From the NCBI GenBank assembly GCA_020055645.1, contig CM034546.1:17422001-17486000 (forward strand): a stretch of 64,000 nt of DNA, written 5' to 3'. Both the position numbers and the translations under genes were made by a program. Positions 35,539-46,451 of this stretch are shown here, piece after piece. How positions within the stretch are numbered: the stretch's first letter is position 1; every line of letters begins with the position of its first letter. This DNA is from Tomocerus qinae. Taxonomy: Eukaryota; Arthropoda; Collembola; Entomobryomorpha; Tomoceridae. The notes under the pieces were generated by a model. The model was not told the origin of the DNA. It worked only from the letters and a program-made list of their open reading frames with translations, and made no database searches.

Positions 35539-36503
35539 GATATTTGTAAAAATAGCCAAATAAAATAACAATAACAAGCGATAATCATTTTCGGTATATA
35601 TTATCCACCATTATCCATGCATATTAAAGTATATGATATTAAATGCAACATACAGATTATACGGGCTTGAAGACGTGGAAGTGATATTTTTCTTGAATTT
35701 ACGCCTTTTGATATATTGACACAGTTATTTGCCCAATCGTAAGCTAATTTGTAAATGTTCCATTGCGAAACTTAATTAATTAACTGAGTTGATTAATCTG
35801 TAGCTCAATTTGAACACATTCCTTCGCCAAACTATTTCTATATTTGTGATATGGAACTATAGAATAAGTAGATAAATTTATTTAGTTCCCTCAAATAGGG
35901 AATGAAATATTCAATGTTAAACAGTTAATTTCTCGATCTATGCCAAATGAGGCATGAATAAAACATTGCGCATGGACGATCGATCATCTAAATATATTTA
36001 AATTTATTGTCTTGTAGTTTTATCGTGCTTGGAAGTCGATATCGGTTTTAGAGAGCCATATAGAGCATAAATGCCACACAGTTATAATATAGTTATGTTA
36101 TGTATAGTCCATTAGGGTTATTATGTCTTACCTATATTGTCGCTGGAAAGTTCTTTAGTTTCATGTGAAGTACAAAAGCTCTTACAATATCCATAATAAA
36201 ACATACAACATGGCTTCATGAGTAAGTAACGAGAAATACATATTATCACAATACAATAAGAACCAAGTTCCTACGACTGTAATTTCGCGACTACAGAATC
36301 GATATAAGCAAATAATCAAAGACGGAGGCATTGAATAATTTAAAACAACCCAACAGTTAGCGTTAGGTTTTATTCTAAAGGTTAGCGAAATATTTTTCGT
36401 GTGTTCTTTTAGAAGAATATGCAGACGAATAATTTCTGATGATATTTCCTGTTATAAATCAAGCTGTCTTGAAAGTCTATATGTTCTATAATACTGGTAT
36501 GGG

Positions 36504-36685
36504 CAGGGTTGAGTTTTGTCCGGATGAAATTGGTTTTGTCCAGTGGACAAAACCATTTCGTCCACTAAACATAACCATTTTGTCCGGATAAAATTAATTT
36601 CATCCGGATAAAATTATTTTTTCCAGTGGATAAAATCCATTTTATCCAATTCGTCCACACCTTCCTATCCGGATCCGCAACCCTG
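36504..36685. mobile_element. 182-bp MITE with CAGGGTTG ends
   Basis: Ends CAGGGTTG / CAACCCTG enclose repeats of TTTTGTCC and TCCGGAT on both arms. The IR2 spacer lacks it. The flanking 8 bp (about CTGGTATG and CTGGTGGG) are only an approximate duplication. Probably hAT-like. Confidence 0.7.
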
Positions 36686-37357
36686 CTGGTGGGGTGTCGA
36701 TTAATAACTGAGTATATCAGCAGGTATGCTTGGGATAGTGTAGTTAATTTTTTATGTACATCCATTATACACGGCACTAAGCACATCAAGACAAAATAGG
36801 AGTATAATATACAACTCGTACTGTACTGTTAGATATTTTATGTTGTATAAAACTGACATGGCTATTTATTGCTTGATCTGCTTTTGAAAGCATGATATGT
36901 AAGTTTTTTTACTGTCACTATCAAAAACTGTTGGTTCGGAGGACTTTGTCAAAAAGTTGTATTTCCCACCATTTCTGAAATTCTTAAATATTAGAAAAAC
37001 TAAACTTCGAATCGAACCTGACGCACAGAAGGAAGACACAGTTGCCTTCATGCCTACATGACCCTCCGAAATACTCTAGTTTTAATATTGACGCTTGAGT
37101 TTATATTTTTGTCAATTTTTTGCAAAAATTAACTAAATTTCTAAAATCTAGAGTCGATGGCAACTGTGACTATCTACAAGATGGACAAGATGTAGTTCTT
37201 GCACTTTGAAAAACTCACATATACTTATGTTTTCGTGCATGAACTGCATGAAGAGTGAATGCCATTGAGTGAGCCAGATTGTTTCAAATGCAATAGGTGA
37301 TAGTTCACTAATTTGTTAATTATAAAAAAGGACTTCTTTTGGGCTTTATGGTGAATC

Positions 37358-37365
37358 TATATAAG
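37358..37365 (+). promoter_or_regulatory. TATA box of IR3
   Basis: TATATAAG, the same position and sequence as in the intact IR1. Confidence 0.55.
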
Positions 37366-37514
37366 CTTTGTATTTGACTTGGCCACTACGCTAAGTGGAC
37401 AACTGAAGAACCGAGTCGGCTATTACTTACGTAGCGGACAAATTGACGCCATTCCACTTTTTACTTTTCACTTCACTTTGCATTAGACATTCGCATTATC
37501 TCCACAATTGAGGA

Positions 37515-38063
37515 ATGAATTTTTGCAATTTCTTTGTGTTGGTTTGGATTGGGACTGCTAACGGATTCCGAAATTTATCCCGGTATAGTAATTGCGACTA
37601 CAATTTGGTCACATTTCCTGATTCAGTCTGGGCGACGATGTTTCTTCTCTCCAATCAACATCTACAGCCGTGGACTGTGGCTTCACATAGTTATGCTAAA
37701 AGCCTATTCAATCGACAAAAGAACAACCCTAGAGACATTTCCAACAGTCTGTGCAGCGTCAACATTCTGATGGAGCCGACCGACTCGCTTGTCCGTTTAA
37801 TCAAATTCTTCTCCAAAATCAATCGCCGCACCTCTACGTTCATAATTGTCTACGAAAGAAGTAAATTTCAAACTCATCGACATTTGTCATCACATTTTAG
37901 AAACGAATTAACGAGTCTCTTGTTTGTATTGGTGATCGATAACGTGACTCACAGTTCAGTGTACACTGGAAGCCTTTACGAACGAAATATATTCATTGCA
38001 AATATCGAAATCAAGGATGAAAATTGGGAAAGAGTTTGGTATTCTTTAAATGGACATTTGCAC
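37515..38063 (+). pseudogene. IR3: 5' fragment of an ionotropic-receptor-like gene
   Basis: About 183 codons nearly identical to the start of IR2, apart from a 9-bp in-frame deletion after the first three codons. Homology stops at 38063 within the extracellular domain, and an in-frame TGA follows at 38067-38069. All membrane helices are missing. The signal peptide remains, so a transcript could in principle yield a small secreted fragment; this is speculation. The lost 3' part is replaced by unrelated sequence. Confidence 0.85.
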
Positions 38064-38072
38064 ATTTGATGA

Positions 38073-38390
38073 GTAGACTGTGCACAGACTGATCGGCCCT
38101 TATACCTTGACGATGTTATTGATGTTACACTGCTTGTTATCCTGCTGAATAGCTGGAACACTGATAGCGAAGAAGACAGTCGCAGGGCCAACATGAAAAT
38201 GACTAGTAAAAAAAGCACTACTAATCTGGTCGGTTATAGTAGGCAGCACAGGACTTCAAAGACCGTCTTATCTTCTAATCTGCATACCGCCACTGTTCAC
38301 GCCGCTGCCAGACCCAATTGGCATCCATGGCCGTCCTCCGCGATAAGGAATTCCCACAGTGATTGCACTGCAGTAATGAACATTTTATAA
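38073..38390 (+). other. Unidentified open frame abutting IR3
   Basis: About 105 codons open in one frame immediately after the IR3 breakpoint, with higher GC than the surroundings. It begins with an acidic, hydrophobic run (YLDDVIDVTLLVILLNSW) followed by a basic, Ser/Thr-rich part. The run faintly resembles the start of some DNA transposases, which would fit an element causing the IR3 truncation. No start codon precedes the acidic run. Low certainty. Confidence 0.3.
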
Positions 38391-38921
38391 CATAGATTAC
38401 ATGTCCTAAATAATATATCGTTATCCTTGATAGAAGGGAATGATTAAAATTACCTCATTTCGTAATTATTTAAGCTTAATATCTCACTACACTTATCTAA
38501 AAGCCATTCAACTTTTGACTACATTTTGCGAGGTTAATTTATTTTCAAAAGAGCTTTAAGAGGTGGTTATTCATATGGTTTTATAACGTTACAAGAGTAG
38601 GCTTAAATCATCGCTAAGTGAGATAATTTTAATCATCCCCCATATCAAAGTTACCGACATGTTTTGAAAATGTAATCCATTATTACTGGACATCTATTAC
38701 TGTAAATTTTTCATTAAATTTATCCTGATAAAACGATTATTCGTTTTTTATAAATAGTTTGCATGTTTATTACCATCGATTAACAAATTTTGCTTCTATA
38801 TAAGTAACATGAAGCTTCAAGCTATTTGTACATTCATATCCAGCACATCAAAATACTTAAAAGCTCAACCTGTGTCAAACTTAGTTTTACCATTCCGAAA
38901 TACATCAAAACTTCAATTAAG
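38391..38921 (+). promoter_or_regulatory. Upstream region and TATA box of the lectin gene
   Basis: TATATAAG at 38797-38804, with a likely transcription start about 30 bases on and an ATG at 38922. No module homology and no other gene. Confidence 0.6.
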
Positions 38922-41900
38922 ATGGGAAAATTAAAAAACAGTTTTGCTTTTACTTTACTTGCCATCACAATAATTCCGGCTGTCTCGCCTCAAGGCTTAA
39001 AAATGTAAGATTGCTATTTTTTCATACTTTGTGGAATTCTCATTTCATAGTCAATTAATTGTTTTTTACATTGTTATATATTATCTTTTAACGTTGTTAA
39101 CTTCGTTTTTTTTGAATAGTTATCAACAATCATTGGGTGGTAAATCCTACAAGTTATATTACGGTCAAAAGGTAAAACCATATATAATGTTATGAATAAA
39201 TGATTATTATTAGTGTTTGTGTTATGGTCCCTTGCAGGGTTTAAAAATTAGATGAAAATTAAGTACACAATTTTTAATAAAACTAGCTGAAAACCTAGTT
39301 TTGCAAGCACTAAGTGGGAGCATACTGTTGAAATATAAATTTCTAGTGATTGTACTGTACAGGGTCATCAATTATATAATTCCCCCCACCCCACAACAGC
39401 CCAACACAGAATAGTTATCAAAATGGTCATCCAAATGAAGATTTGTGATCACACCATCTTCTAGAGAATATTTTTGCGAATCTAACCGACTCCAACACCA
39501 TGTAAATCGGTTAAAAAACGGGGTAAAACAATTTTTGAAAATAAAAGGTTGAAAATTTTCAGAAATTCTGCCCGCTTTCCAACTTTCCGAATTTCCCCAG
39601 GTGCCTGCGGGTAATGTAGGTATCTCTTACTTCACCGTATATGCCTGTACTTAAGTGGACGTACCTACCCTGGTTTTCCCGGCAGGTGTTGTAGGCTGGT
39701 GAGATGGTCACGGTCCTGTGACAATGTCCTGTCCCAATGTGAGGGACTATCCTAGTATGGATGTGAGTGTGGCTTTTGAGTGTCTGTTACCCGGGTGCCT
39801 GAGTGAGTGAATGATTCCCGATGTATGTCTGATTCCCGAATGTGTGTATGCGGAGTGTGAATCGGAGAAATGAAAGATGGATTGAAAGGACTGAGTAATT
39901 GAGTGAATGAATGAATATAATAACTTTATTAGGACTTGTATTGTCCCAAAAAAATGAATGCTGAACAAATGTAATGTGTGATCGTCCAGAGTGACCGATT
40001 AGTATAGTTTAGTTAGATATAAGTATATAGGGATAGTGTGTGGGAGGAAGAAGAGACGGAGATGAGATGTGGCATGAACACTACCATGAGGTAGTGTTCG
40101 TATCTCGTGGGAAGGTGAGTCTTGGCCGACCTGGCCATGATTTACCTTCCATGCCCCAGAATTTTGTTTTGGGTTATTGATTCCAGAATCATTATCACTA
40201 GACTACATGACATACGAAATGAACTGCAACACATGACATGTCCCAATTGGAATTGATTTCCGCCTCCTCAGTGCACACGGTTTACTCAAATTCCAATCAA
40301 ACTGGATTAAGTTACTGATCAAGTCATGGTTAATTCTGACCTAAACATTTAAAACCTGACCCAAATATAAATACTGACCTAAATATAAATACTGACCCAT
40401 ATATAAATACTGACCTAAATATAAATACTGACCCAAATATAAATACTGACCCTAATATAAATACTGACCCTAATATAAATACTGACCCAAATATAAATAC
40501 TGACCCAAATATAAATACTGACCCAAATAAAAAATATTGACCCAAATATAAATACTGACCCAAATATAAATACTGACCCAAATATAAATACTGACCCAAA
40601 TATAAATACTGACCCAAATATAAATACTGACCCAAATATAAATACTGACCCAAATATAAATACTGACCCAAATACAAATACTGATCCAAACATAAATTTA
40701 AATTCTGACCCAAACATTTTAAATACTAACCCAAGCATAAATTTAAATACTGACCCAAACATAAATTTCAATTCTGACCCAAACATAAATTTCAATTTTG
40801 ACCCAAAGATAACTGACCCAAATAGAAATGTAATTTAGCATATATTTCCATGTCGATTTTATCTGTAGATCACCGATTACATGACTTATTCCAAATAATA
40901 TTAACATAGTAATTAGGTCCCATTTTCATTTCTTAATTTTTTTAAAATCTAATTTATAGACAAAATTACTTGAAATATAAGCAGATAAACGCATTTGTGA
41001 CAAATACAAAAATCCACGAGGTTATGCGGCATACCTGCTCAAAGCTAGAGCACAGCAAAGTCAGAAAAATCCCATTTGGGACATGTCATGCAGTCTAGGG
41101 TTGTAAGAATCGCATTTGTGATTTTTCCACCCATTTTCATCAAAATCGGAGGTGTTCGATTTTTCAACTTTTTCTAAAATTTGTCAAAATTAGAGTAATC
41201 CAGAAAAAAGTTAAAAAATCGACCACTTCCGATTTTGATAAAAATGGGTGGAAAAACCACAAATGCTATTCTTATAATGATTCTGTAATCAATATTCCAA
41301 AATAAAATTCTGGGGGACCTGGGGAAATTCGGAAAGTTGGAAAGCGGGCAGAATTTCTGAAAATTTTCAACTTTTTATTTTCGAAAATTGTTTTACCCGG
41401 TTTTTTCTTAACCGCTTTGCACGGTGGAGTCGGTTAGATTTGCAAACAGATTCTCTACAAGATGGTATATAGACCATTTCTATGTATGTGTTGGGCTGTG
41501 GTGAGGGGGAATTATATAAGTGATGACCCTGTACATTGTGTACATTGTCCTGAAATTCATCGACAGACCAATGATTATCTACAACATAAAAGTTACACAT
41601 ATTCCCTGCAATTGCGTAACACGATTACGCTGTTTTGAAACAAAACGTATAATACATACAGTAATCCTATCCGGAATTTCAATAACGGATAGGATTACTG
41701 TAACTAAGTTACTGAATAGATAAAAATGAATAGAATAAAATAAATAAATTACTGTCATTATAAAGAAAACAAGCTTTTACCGGACGTTGTAAGATGATGA
41801 ATGGAAACGAATAGTCGCGTACTTTATTCTTTAACCCTAGATTACATGACATGTCCCAAATGGGATTTTTCTGACTTAACTGTGCCCTAGCTTTAAGCAG

Positions 41901-44900
41901 GTATACCGTATAACCTCGTGGATTTTTGTATGTGTCACAAATGCGTTTCTCTGCTTATATTTTTAAATTCAAGTAATTTGGACCATAAACAAAGTTTAAA
42001 AGAAATGAAAATGGGACCCATTTACTATGTTAATACATAACATGTCCCAAATGGGATTGTACACTATTTCGTAATCGGACAAATCCCATTTGGGACAAGT
42101 CATGTATTACATGAAATGCAGATATAACAGGGATGGAAATATGGCAAATTACATTTGGGTCAGCATTTATATTTGGGTCAGGCCTATGTTTGGATCAGAC
42201 CTACATTTGGGTCAGCATTTTTATTTGAAATACTATTTATATTTGGATCAGCCTTTACAATTGGATCAGCATTTCCATTTGGGTCAGGTTTTATATTCAG
42301 GTGAGGTTTTAAATTTTTGGGTCAGTATTTATATTTGGGTCAGGTTTTAAATTCCTGTTCAGCTCTGCATTTGGATAAGCCCTTCATTTGAGCCAGCTTT
42401 TATATTTGGTTAAAGCTTTAACATAATTGGATCATGTTTTAAATTCTTGTGTCAGCATTTATGTTTGGGTAAGGTTTTAAAATTTTGGGTCAACATTCAT
42501 ATTTAGGTCAGAATTAACATGGACTTGAGCAATAGCACAAGTCCAGTGTGACTAGACTTTGTGTATTACATGACATGTCCCAAATGGGACATGTTATTTC
42601 GAAACACTGTGCACTAAGGCCGCGGGAATCAATCCCAAATGGGACTAATGGGAATCCCAATTGGGACATGTCATGTGCTACAGTTCATTTCGTATGTCAT
42701 GTAGTCTAGGGTTAATTTTAGAATAGTTTAGAATAGTTATTTTTAAGTTTTGAACTCTTCCCCCACTTAGGGTGTGTCACCGATTTTGTCCATTTACGAA
42801 CTTGGCCTCTGTATTGTATTCGTAAATTATACCTAGCTCAATTTGAGCGAGACAGTTTAAATTTTCCATATTTGTGCTGCTCAAACCGTTTGAAAGTTAT
42901 CGTAAACAGGTATTTCCAAGCAAGCAGTTACGTTCCCAGGAATTTCACCGCCGAAATAAATATATAGGTAAAATTAAGATATATTCGGTTAAGCGCGAAA
43001 CTTTTTTGTATTGTTAACCTTTCTTGACAAAAAAATCGTCCTTTTCTGGAGATTTAGGGGAGCGGGCTGTGAGCTCCCTTCTGGATACGTGCTTTCAAAT
43101 TCCAAACAGACAGAAAGAGTAAAATTATACAATCAGATTAATTGTTTTGAATAATCCTATAATATAAAATATCATTATTTTTATATTTATGAAATATAAA
43201 CAATGAGCTCTAATCTGGGTTGCATTGACTTTAGTATCTTTTGAAATTAAACCAAATTGTGATGCTTATTTATACCTTTTGAAATTCAATAGCAGTGTGG
43301 CGGTTTAGTAATAGTATTAGTAGTCATTCATAACGTCAGGAGCGGAGCCAAAGCCTTCTATTATCAAGCACGTGTCCAGTAGGAAACGGGAGGTAGAACG
43401 CAGTGCCCCCTAAATCTGAGAAAAAGAGATGCTTTTCTCCTAAAAGGGCCGAAAATCGTAAAAATCCTATTAAAATTTTGCCATTAATTTCTGCGAACGG
43501 CGGCGCCTGTCCTTGACCAAATTTGTGGACACGTGTCTGCTCATGAGTACACACAAACATACCCACATACAAACATTATTCAATGCGCATGAGCCGTGTA
43601 CTTTTATCCTATAGTATGGATCTTATCTTAGACCTTAGTAAAAATCTAACTGTCTATCTATGTTTGGTAACAGAGCCTATATAGGGAACCTACATGTATT
43701 ACGTAACGTAAAACCCCCCTCCCCTTGGGCAACGCTAGTACTGACTTTACTACTTTTGCGCCTCGCCTTCTCCCATGAACTGCGTACGTAATATATGTGT
43801 CGTTGCCCGTGAGAGGACATGGGCTGTCAGTGTCACTCCTGCACAGGGTTGGCATTTATTTCACATTTCAATGACTTTATCTTGAAAAGTGAAATAAAAT
43901 GAAATAAATGAAATAAAATGAAATAAATTGAAATAAAGAAATTAATTGAAATTAATGAAATAAAATGAAATAAATAGGGATACATGGCATTTATTTCACT
44001 TTTGGAGTGAAATAAATGACTTTATTTCACTTTGTTGTATTTATTTCATTAACTTCACTTTCCAACAAAAGCTGAAGTGAAATATTTCGCGAAATAAAGT
44101 CATTTATTTTCTCTATTTATTTCAAGCGAAATATTTCACTTGCCAACCCTGCTCCTGCAATAATAGTGATGATAATTGCTATTTGACTTATAAAATACAG
44201 TTGCTAGTAAAACACATCCTAAATTTTCTTTGTGAATCAACATCACTTTGTTGGTATTAGGATAAATATTATAAAGAAATTGACCTCCCTCTCATAGCCT
44301 GACATGCCGTCGTCTTAAATCCTAGGCTATGAGATGCCACTCTCGTAGCCTAGGCAGTCACTGTAACAGACCATGTTCTCTCACGGGCTACGACATATGC
44401 ATGTTCTTTGAAAGCAAAAAATCAAAATCCGAATGTTCACTTCCGGCCAGACTAAAAAGCCCCATCCTGCTAACCTAACCTAATTTATCATAATCTAACC
44501 TAATCTATCTAAGGGTGGGGCGCCCCACCCTAAGATGGGGCCTTTTAGTCTTGCCGTGTTCACTTCCTCTAAATCTTCAAAATGAGTGGTTTCATAATAG
44601 TCAGCAATTTTCAGCAATCTCAATGCGTGAAAATTGTTCTGTTCTGTGGCAACTGTGGGATATTTGTAATTTATCAATTCAACTAGTGATTGCACTCCAT
44701 GCCTATCTTTCTAAATTTAGTCAAATTTTACTAGGAGCCTATTATCTTTATAAATTCTGAACCATTCCCAACGGTTGCATATGGAAATCGCTAATGCCCT
44801 GATTTACATAATCTTACCTAATCTAACTAACCGAATCTTAATTAGCCTCTATCCGTATCAGGTTATACAAATTAGGAAATTACCGATTACTTGACATTTC

Positions 44901-46451
44901 CTTTTCAACAATTAAGCAACTAATCAGGAAAAATTTTGAATTTGCAATGTTAATTTATTTCTTTTCAGTTGAATTGGGGTGACGCATTTGTAGCCTGTAA
45001 GGCGGAAAAGTCTGACCTTCTTTCTATTGATTCCCTTTCTGAATTGGTTTTTATCAGACAATTCATAAATAATGCAGGTATTATTTAACGTCTACAAAAC
45101 ATGATGATTGCATTGTGGTCCCAATGGTAAGGCGTGAGTTTTCTGAATATACCTTTGAGTGAACAGATATGCTTACCTATTGAAGGAGTGCACATTGCAC
45201 AATGTGTCAATTTATAAATTAATGTAGCGGACATAATGGCGCGGGGCGCGGGGTAATGAGTAAGGTATATGAGATGAGGAGATGGTCGAAGAGCATGAAT
45301 TAAACATTATAAAGTTGCACACAAATAAATAAAACACTCAAAAATTATACAAATAAAATTTATTTTTAAATCAATAGTCTTTAAAATGGTTTCGACAAAC
45401 TCACAGAAGGCTACATAGCCAATTGTATCAAAAAACGCACACAAAAAATGACGAATTCCATGTACAAAAAGTGACCAATTCACATGTACAAAAAATGACG
45501 AATTCACATGTACAGAAAATGGCGAATTCACATGTACAAAAAGTGACTAATTCACATGTACAAAAAGTGACTAATCCACATGTACAAAAAATGGCGAATT
45601 CACATGTACAAAAAATGGCGAATTCACATGTACAAAAAATGACCAATTCACATGTACCAAAAATGACGAATTCACAGGCACAATAAATGACGAATTCACA
45701 TGTACAAAAAATGACGAATTCACAGGCATAATAAATGACTAATCCACATGTAAAAATTCGTGTTTTACTTATTTGTGTGCCACTTTACAATGTTTAATTT
45801 TCTTGCTCCTCAACCATCTCCTATACGTTATACTCATTATCCTGCGCCATTATATCCGCTATAATTTATAAACTGATACACTGTGCACTCCTTCAATAGG
45901 TACGCATATACCTCGGTGAGTCCAGTCAAGCATGAGCTTTCATTGTCTTCTTATCTTTAAATCTTTTTGTTTTCGAAAGTCTATTCAGAAAACTTTCATG
46001 GAGACCGTAATAAAAAGTTTGTCACTGTTGAATAGGTGGCCGTGCTAAAATTCATTGTCTGTATTAAATTATTTACTCAGATACCAATTAAAGTATTTAT
46101 GAGTTGGTGCAGTCCATCGATCATAAATCGTTTCATGTAAATGTTGTGGATATTAAAATGGTATGGCTATTATCGAATAATAAATATGATGTTTTAATAG
46201 GAATTGAAAATGTAATAGCTGAAGCTTTTTGGACGTCTGGCAGTGATATTTACAATGAAGGTCATCATATTTGGATGTCAAATGGTCGAGAAATATTAAA
46301 AACTATATGGAGCATTAACCAACCAGATAACGACCGTCAAGTTGAACATTGTCACAATTTATGGGGGTATACAGGAGAGTTTTCTTTGAACGATTTTCCA
46401 TGCTCCATTCTCCTGGGCTTTATTTGTGAAAGCGAAAACAGTGATGTGTAA
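38922..46451 (+). CDS. Secreted C-type lectin, four exons, large introns
   Basis: Exons 38922-39004, 39120-39171, 44969-45077 and 46201-46451 join in matching phases (2, 0, 1) at GT-AG sites to give 164 residues. A signal peptide (FAFTLLAITIIPAVS) precedes one short-form C-type lectin domain. The two outer cysteines are in VACKAE and FICES, the inner pair in EHCHNLW and DFPCSI. FWTSGSD and IWMSNGREI are the usual core strands. The sugar/calcium loop reads QPD, which favours galactose-type ligands in known lectins, while the WND motif is altered to LND, so calcium binding may be weakened. Arthropod lectins of this kind recognise microbial or cell-surface sugars. Intron 2 (5.8 kb) and intron 3 (1.1 kb) are filled with mobile elements. 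AATAAA at 46710-46715 and 46721-46726 are likely polyadenylation signals. Confidence 0.85.
39283..39301 (-). mobile_element. Possible Helitron-like terminus
   Basis: CTAG at 39283-39286, preceded on the minus strand by a weak AAAAC-tag-GTTTT hairpin. It resembles the starts at 12712 and 47043. No 5' end found; weak. Confidence 0.3.
40198..41100. mobile_element. piggyBac-like non-autonomous element, copy 1
   Basis: Ends CTAGACTACATGAC and the inverted GTCATGCAGTCTAGGG. Its sequence is the reverse-oriented relative of 41835-42711, sharing the 'catacgaaatgaact' and 'catgtcccaaatggga' blocks. The TTAA flanks are degraded here. It carries the 18-bp minisatellite. Confidence 0.65.
40355..40815. 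repeat. 18-bp minisatellite, unit ACCCAAATATAAATACTG
   Basis: About 25 near-identical units from 40355 to 40680, then longer, diverged units to about 40815. The reverse-complement array, in poorer shape, occurs at 42155-42510 in the sister element. Open frames over it (LGQYLY-type and FGSVFI-type repeats) are by-products. Confidence 0.92.
41835..42711. mobile_element. piggyBac-like non-autonomous element, copy 2
   Basis: Flanked by TTAA on both sides (41831-41834, 42712-42715), with inverted ends CCCTAGATTACATGAC / GTCATGTAGTCTAGGG. A TTAA target and CCCTAG ends are the hallmarks of piggyBac. The palindromic words CCCAAATGGGA and ACATGTC recur on both arms, and the middle is the decayed array 42155-42510. 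No transposase. Confidence 0.8.
42155..42510. repeat. Decayed 'atatttgggtcag' tandem array
   Basis: Units of 17-25 bases around TATTTGGGTCAG, the reverse complement of the 40355-40815 unit. Older and more irregular. Confidence 0.8.
42716..43640. other. Lectin intron 2, unassigned stretch
   Basis: No gene. 43330-43600 is richer in GC and has short minus-strand frames without recognisable domains. The 'caatgcgcatgagcc' word near 43582 recurs near 48230, which suggests fragments of another dispersed repeat. Confidence 0.45.
43844..44151. mobile_element. hAT-type element, 308 bp, with GAAATAAAT repeats
   Basis: Ends CAGGGTTGGCA / TGCCAACCCTG with exact 8-bp target duplication CTCCTGCA (43836-43843, 44152-44159). 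The interior is almost only GAAATAAA-type units on the left arm and their inverse (TTATTTC) on the right, so the whole element can fold back. Confidence 0.92.
44445..44557. mobile_element. 113-bp miniature inverted-repeat element
   Basis: Inverted arms (CAGACTAAAAAGCCCCATC-like and GATGGGGCCTTTTAGTCTTG) inside a repeated GTTCACTTCC (44435-44444, 44558-44567), about a 10-bp target duplication. It contains the perfect palindrome GGGTGGGGCGCCCCACCC and a few AACCT units. Confidence 0.75.
45110..46010. mobile_element. Foldback element in lectin intron 3
   Basis: The left arm (about 45110-45345) and right arm (about 45765-46010) are diverged reverse complements, sharing 'gttttctgaata', 'aggagtgcac', 'aatgagtaaggtat' and 'acacaaataa' blocks. 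The 24-bp minisatellite sits between them. No protein. Confidence 0.65.
45440..45755. repeat. 24-bp minisatellite, unit CACATGTACAAAAAATGACG + AATT
   Basis: About 13 units. Because 24 is a multiple of three, it opens a frame of HVQKMTNS octapeptides at 45423-45686 and a cysteine-rich one on the other strand. It lies in an intron between foldback arms, so I do not call it coding. Confidence 0.9.

Larger units (their letters stand above)
34257..37514. promoter_or_regulatory. Bidirectional spacer between NLR-C and IR3
   Basis: Nearly identical to the NLR-B/IR2 spacer once the hAT element at 34906-35538 and the small element at 36504-36685 are set aside. TATA box TATATAAG at 37358-37365. No gene. 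Confidence 0.65.
39360..41531. mobile_element. 2.2-kb element with long inverted ends in lectin intron 2
   Basis: The arm 39360-39602 is the diverged reverse complement of 41317-41531, sharing CAGGGTCATCA ends, 'gcccaacaca', 'tctaaccgactcca' and a long block ending 'tttccccaggt'. The left arm carries a short extra segment. A second element (40198-41100) is nested within. No transposase frame, and no clean target duplication found. The CAGGG ends hint at hAT, but the arms are unusually long. Confidence 0.65.
43640..44610. repeat. Dispersed repeat, copy 2, split by two insertions
   Basis: Blocks at 43640-43800 and 44390-44610 match 6550-6790 in order. The interruptions are the hAT element 43844-44151 and the 113-bp element 44445-44557, plus unassigned DNA at 44160-44390. 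Confidence 0.6.

Noticed and set aside
40330..40795. Minus-strand frames of 126-127 codons (LGQYLY / FGSVFI repeats)
   Set aside because: They are translations of the 18-bp minisatellite; two overlapping frames are open at once simply because the unit length is a multiple of three.
44470..44510. AACCTAACCTAA as interstitial telomere repeat
   Set aside because: Only a few units of the arthropod-type repeat inside a 113-bp miniature element; too short to mean telomeric DNA.
45423..45686. Plus-strand frame of HVQKMTNS octapeptide repeats
   Set aside because: 24-bp minisatellite in a lectin intron, open on both strands, no independent start or promoter evidence.
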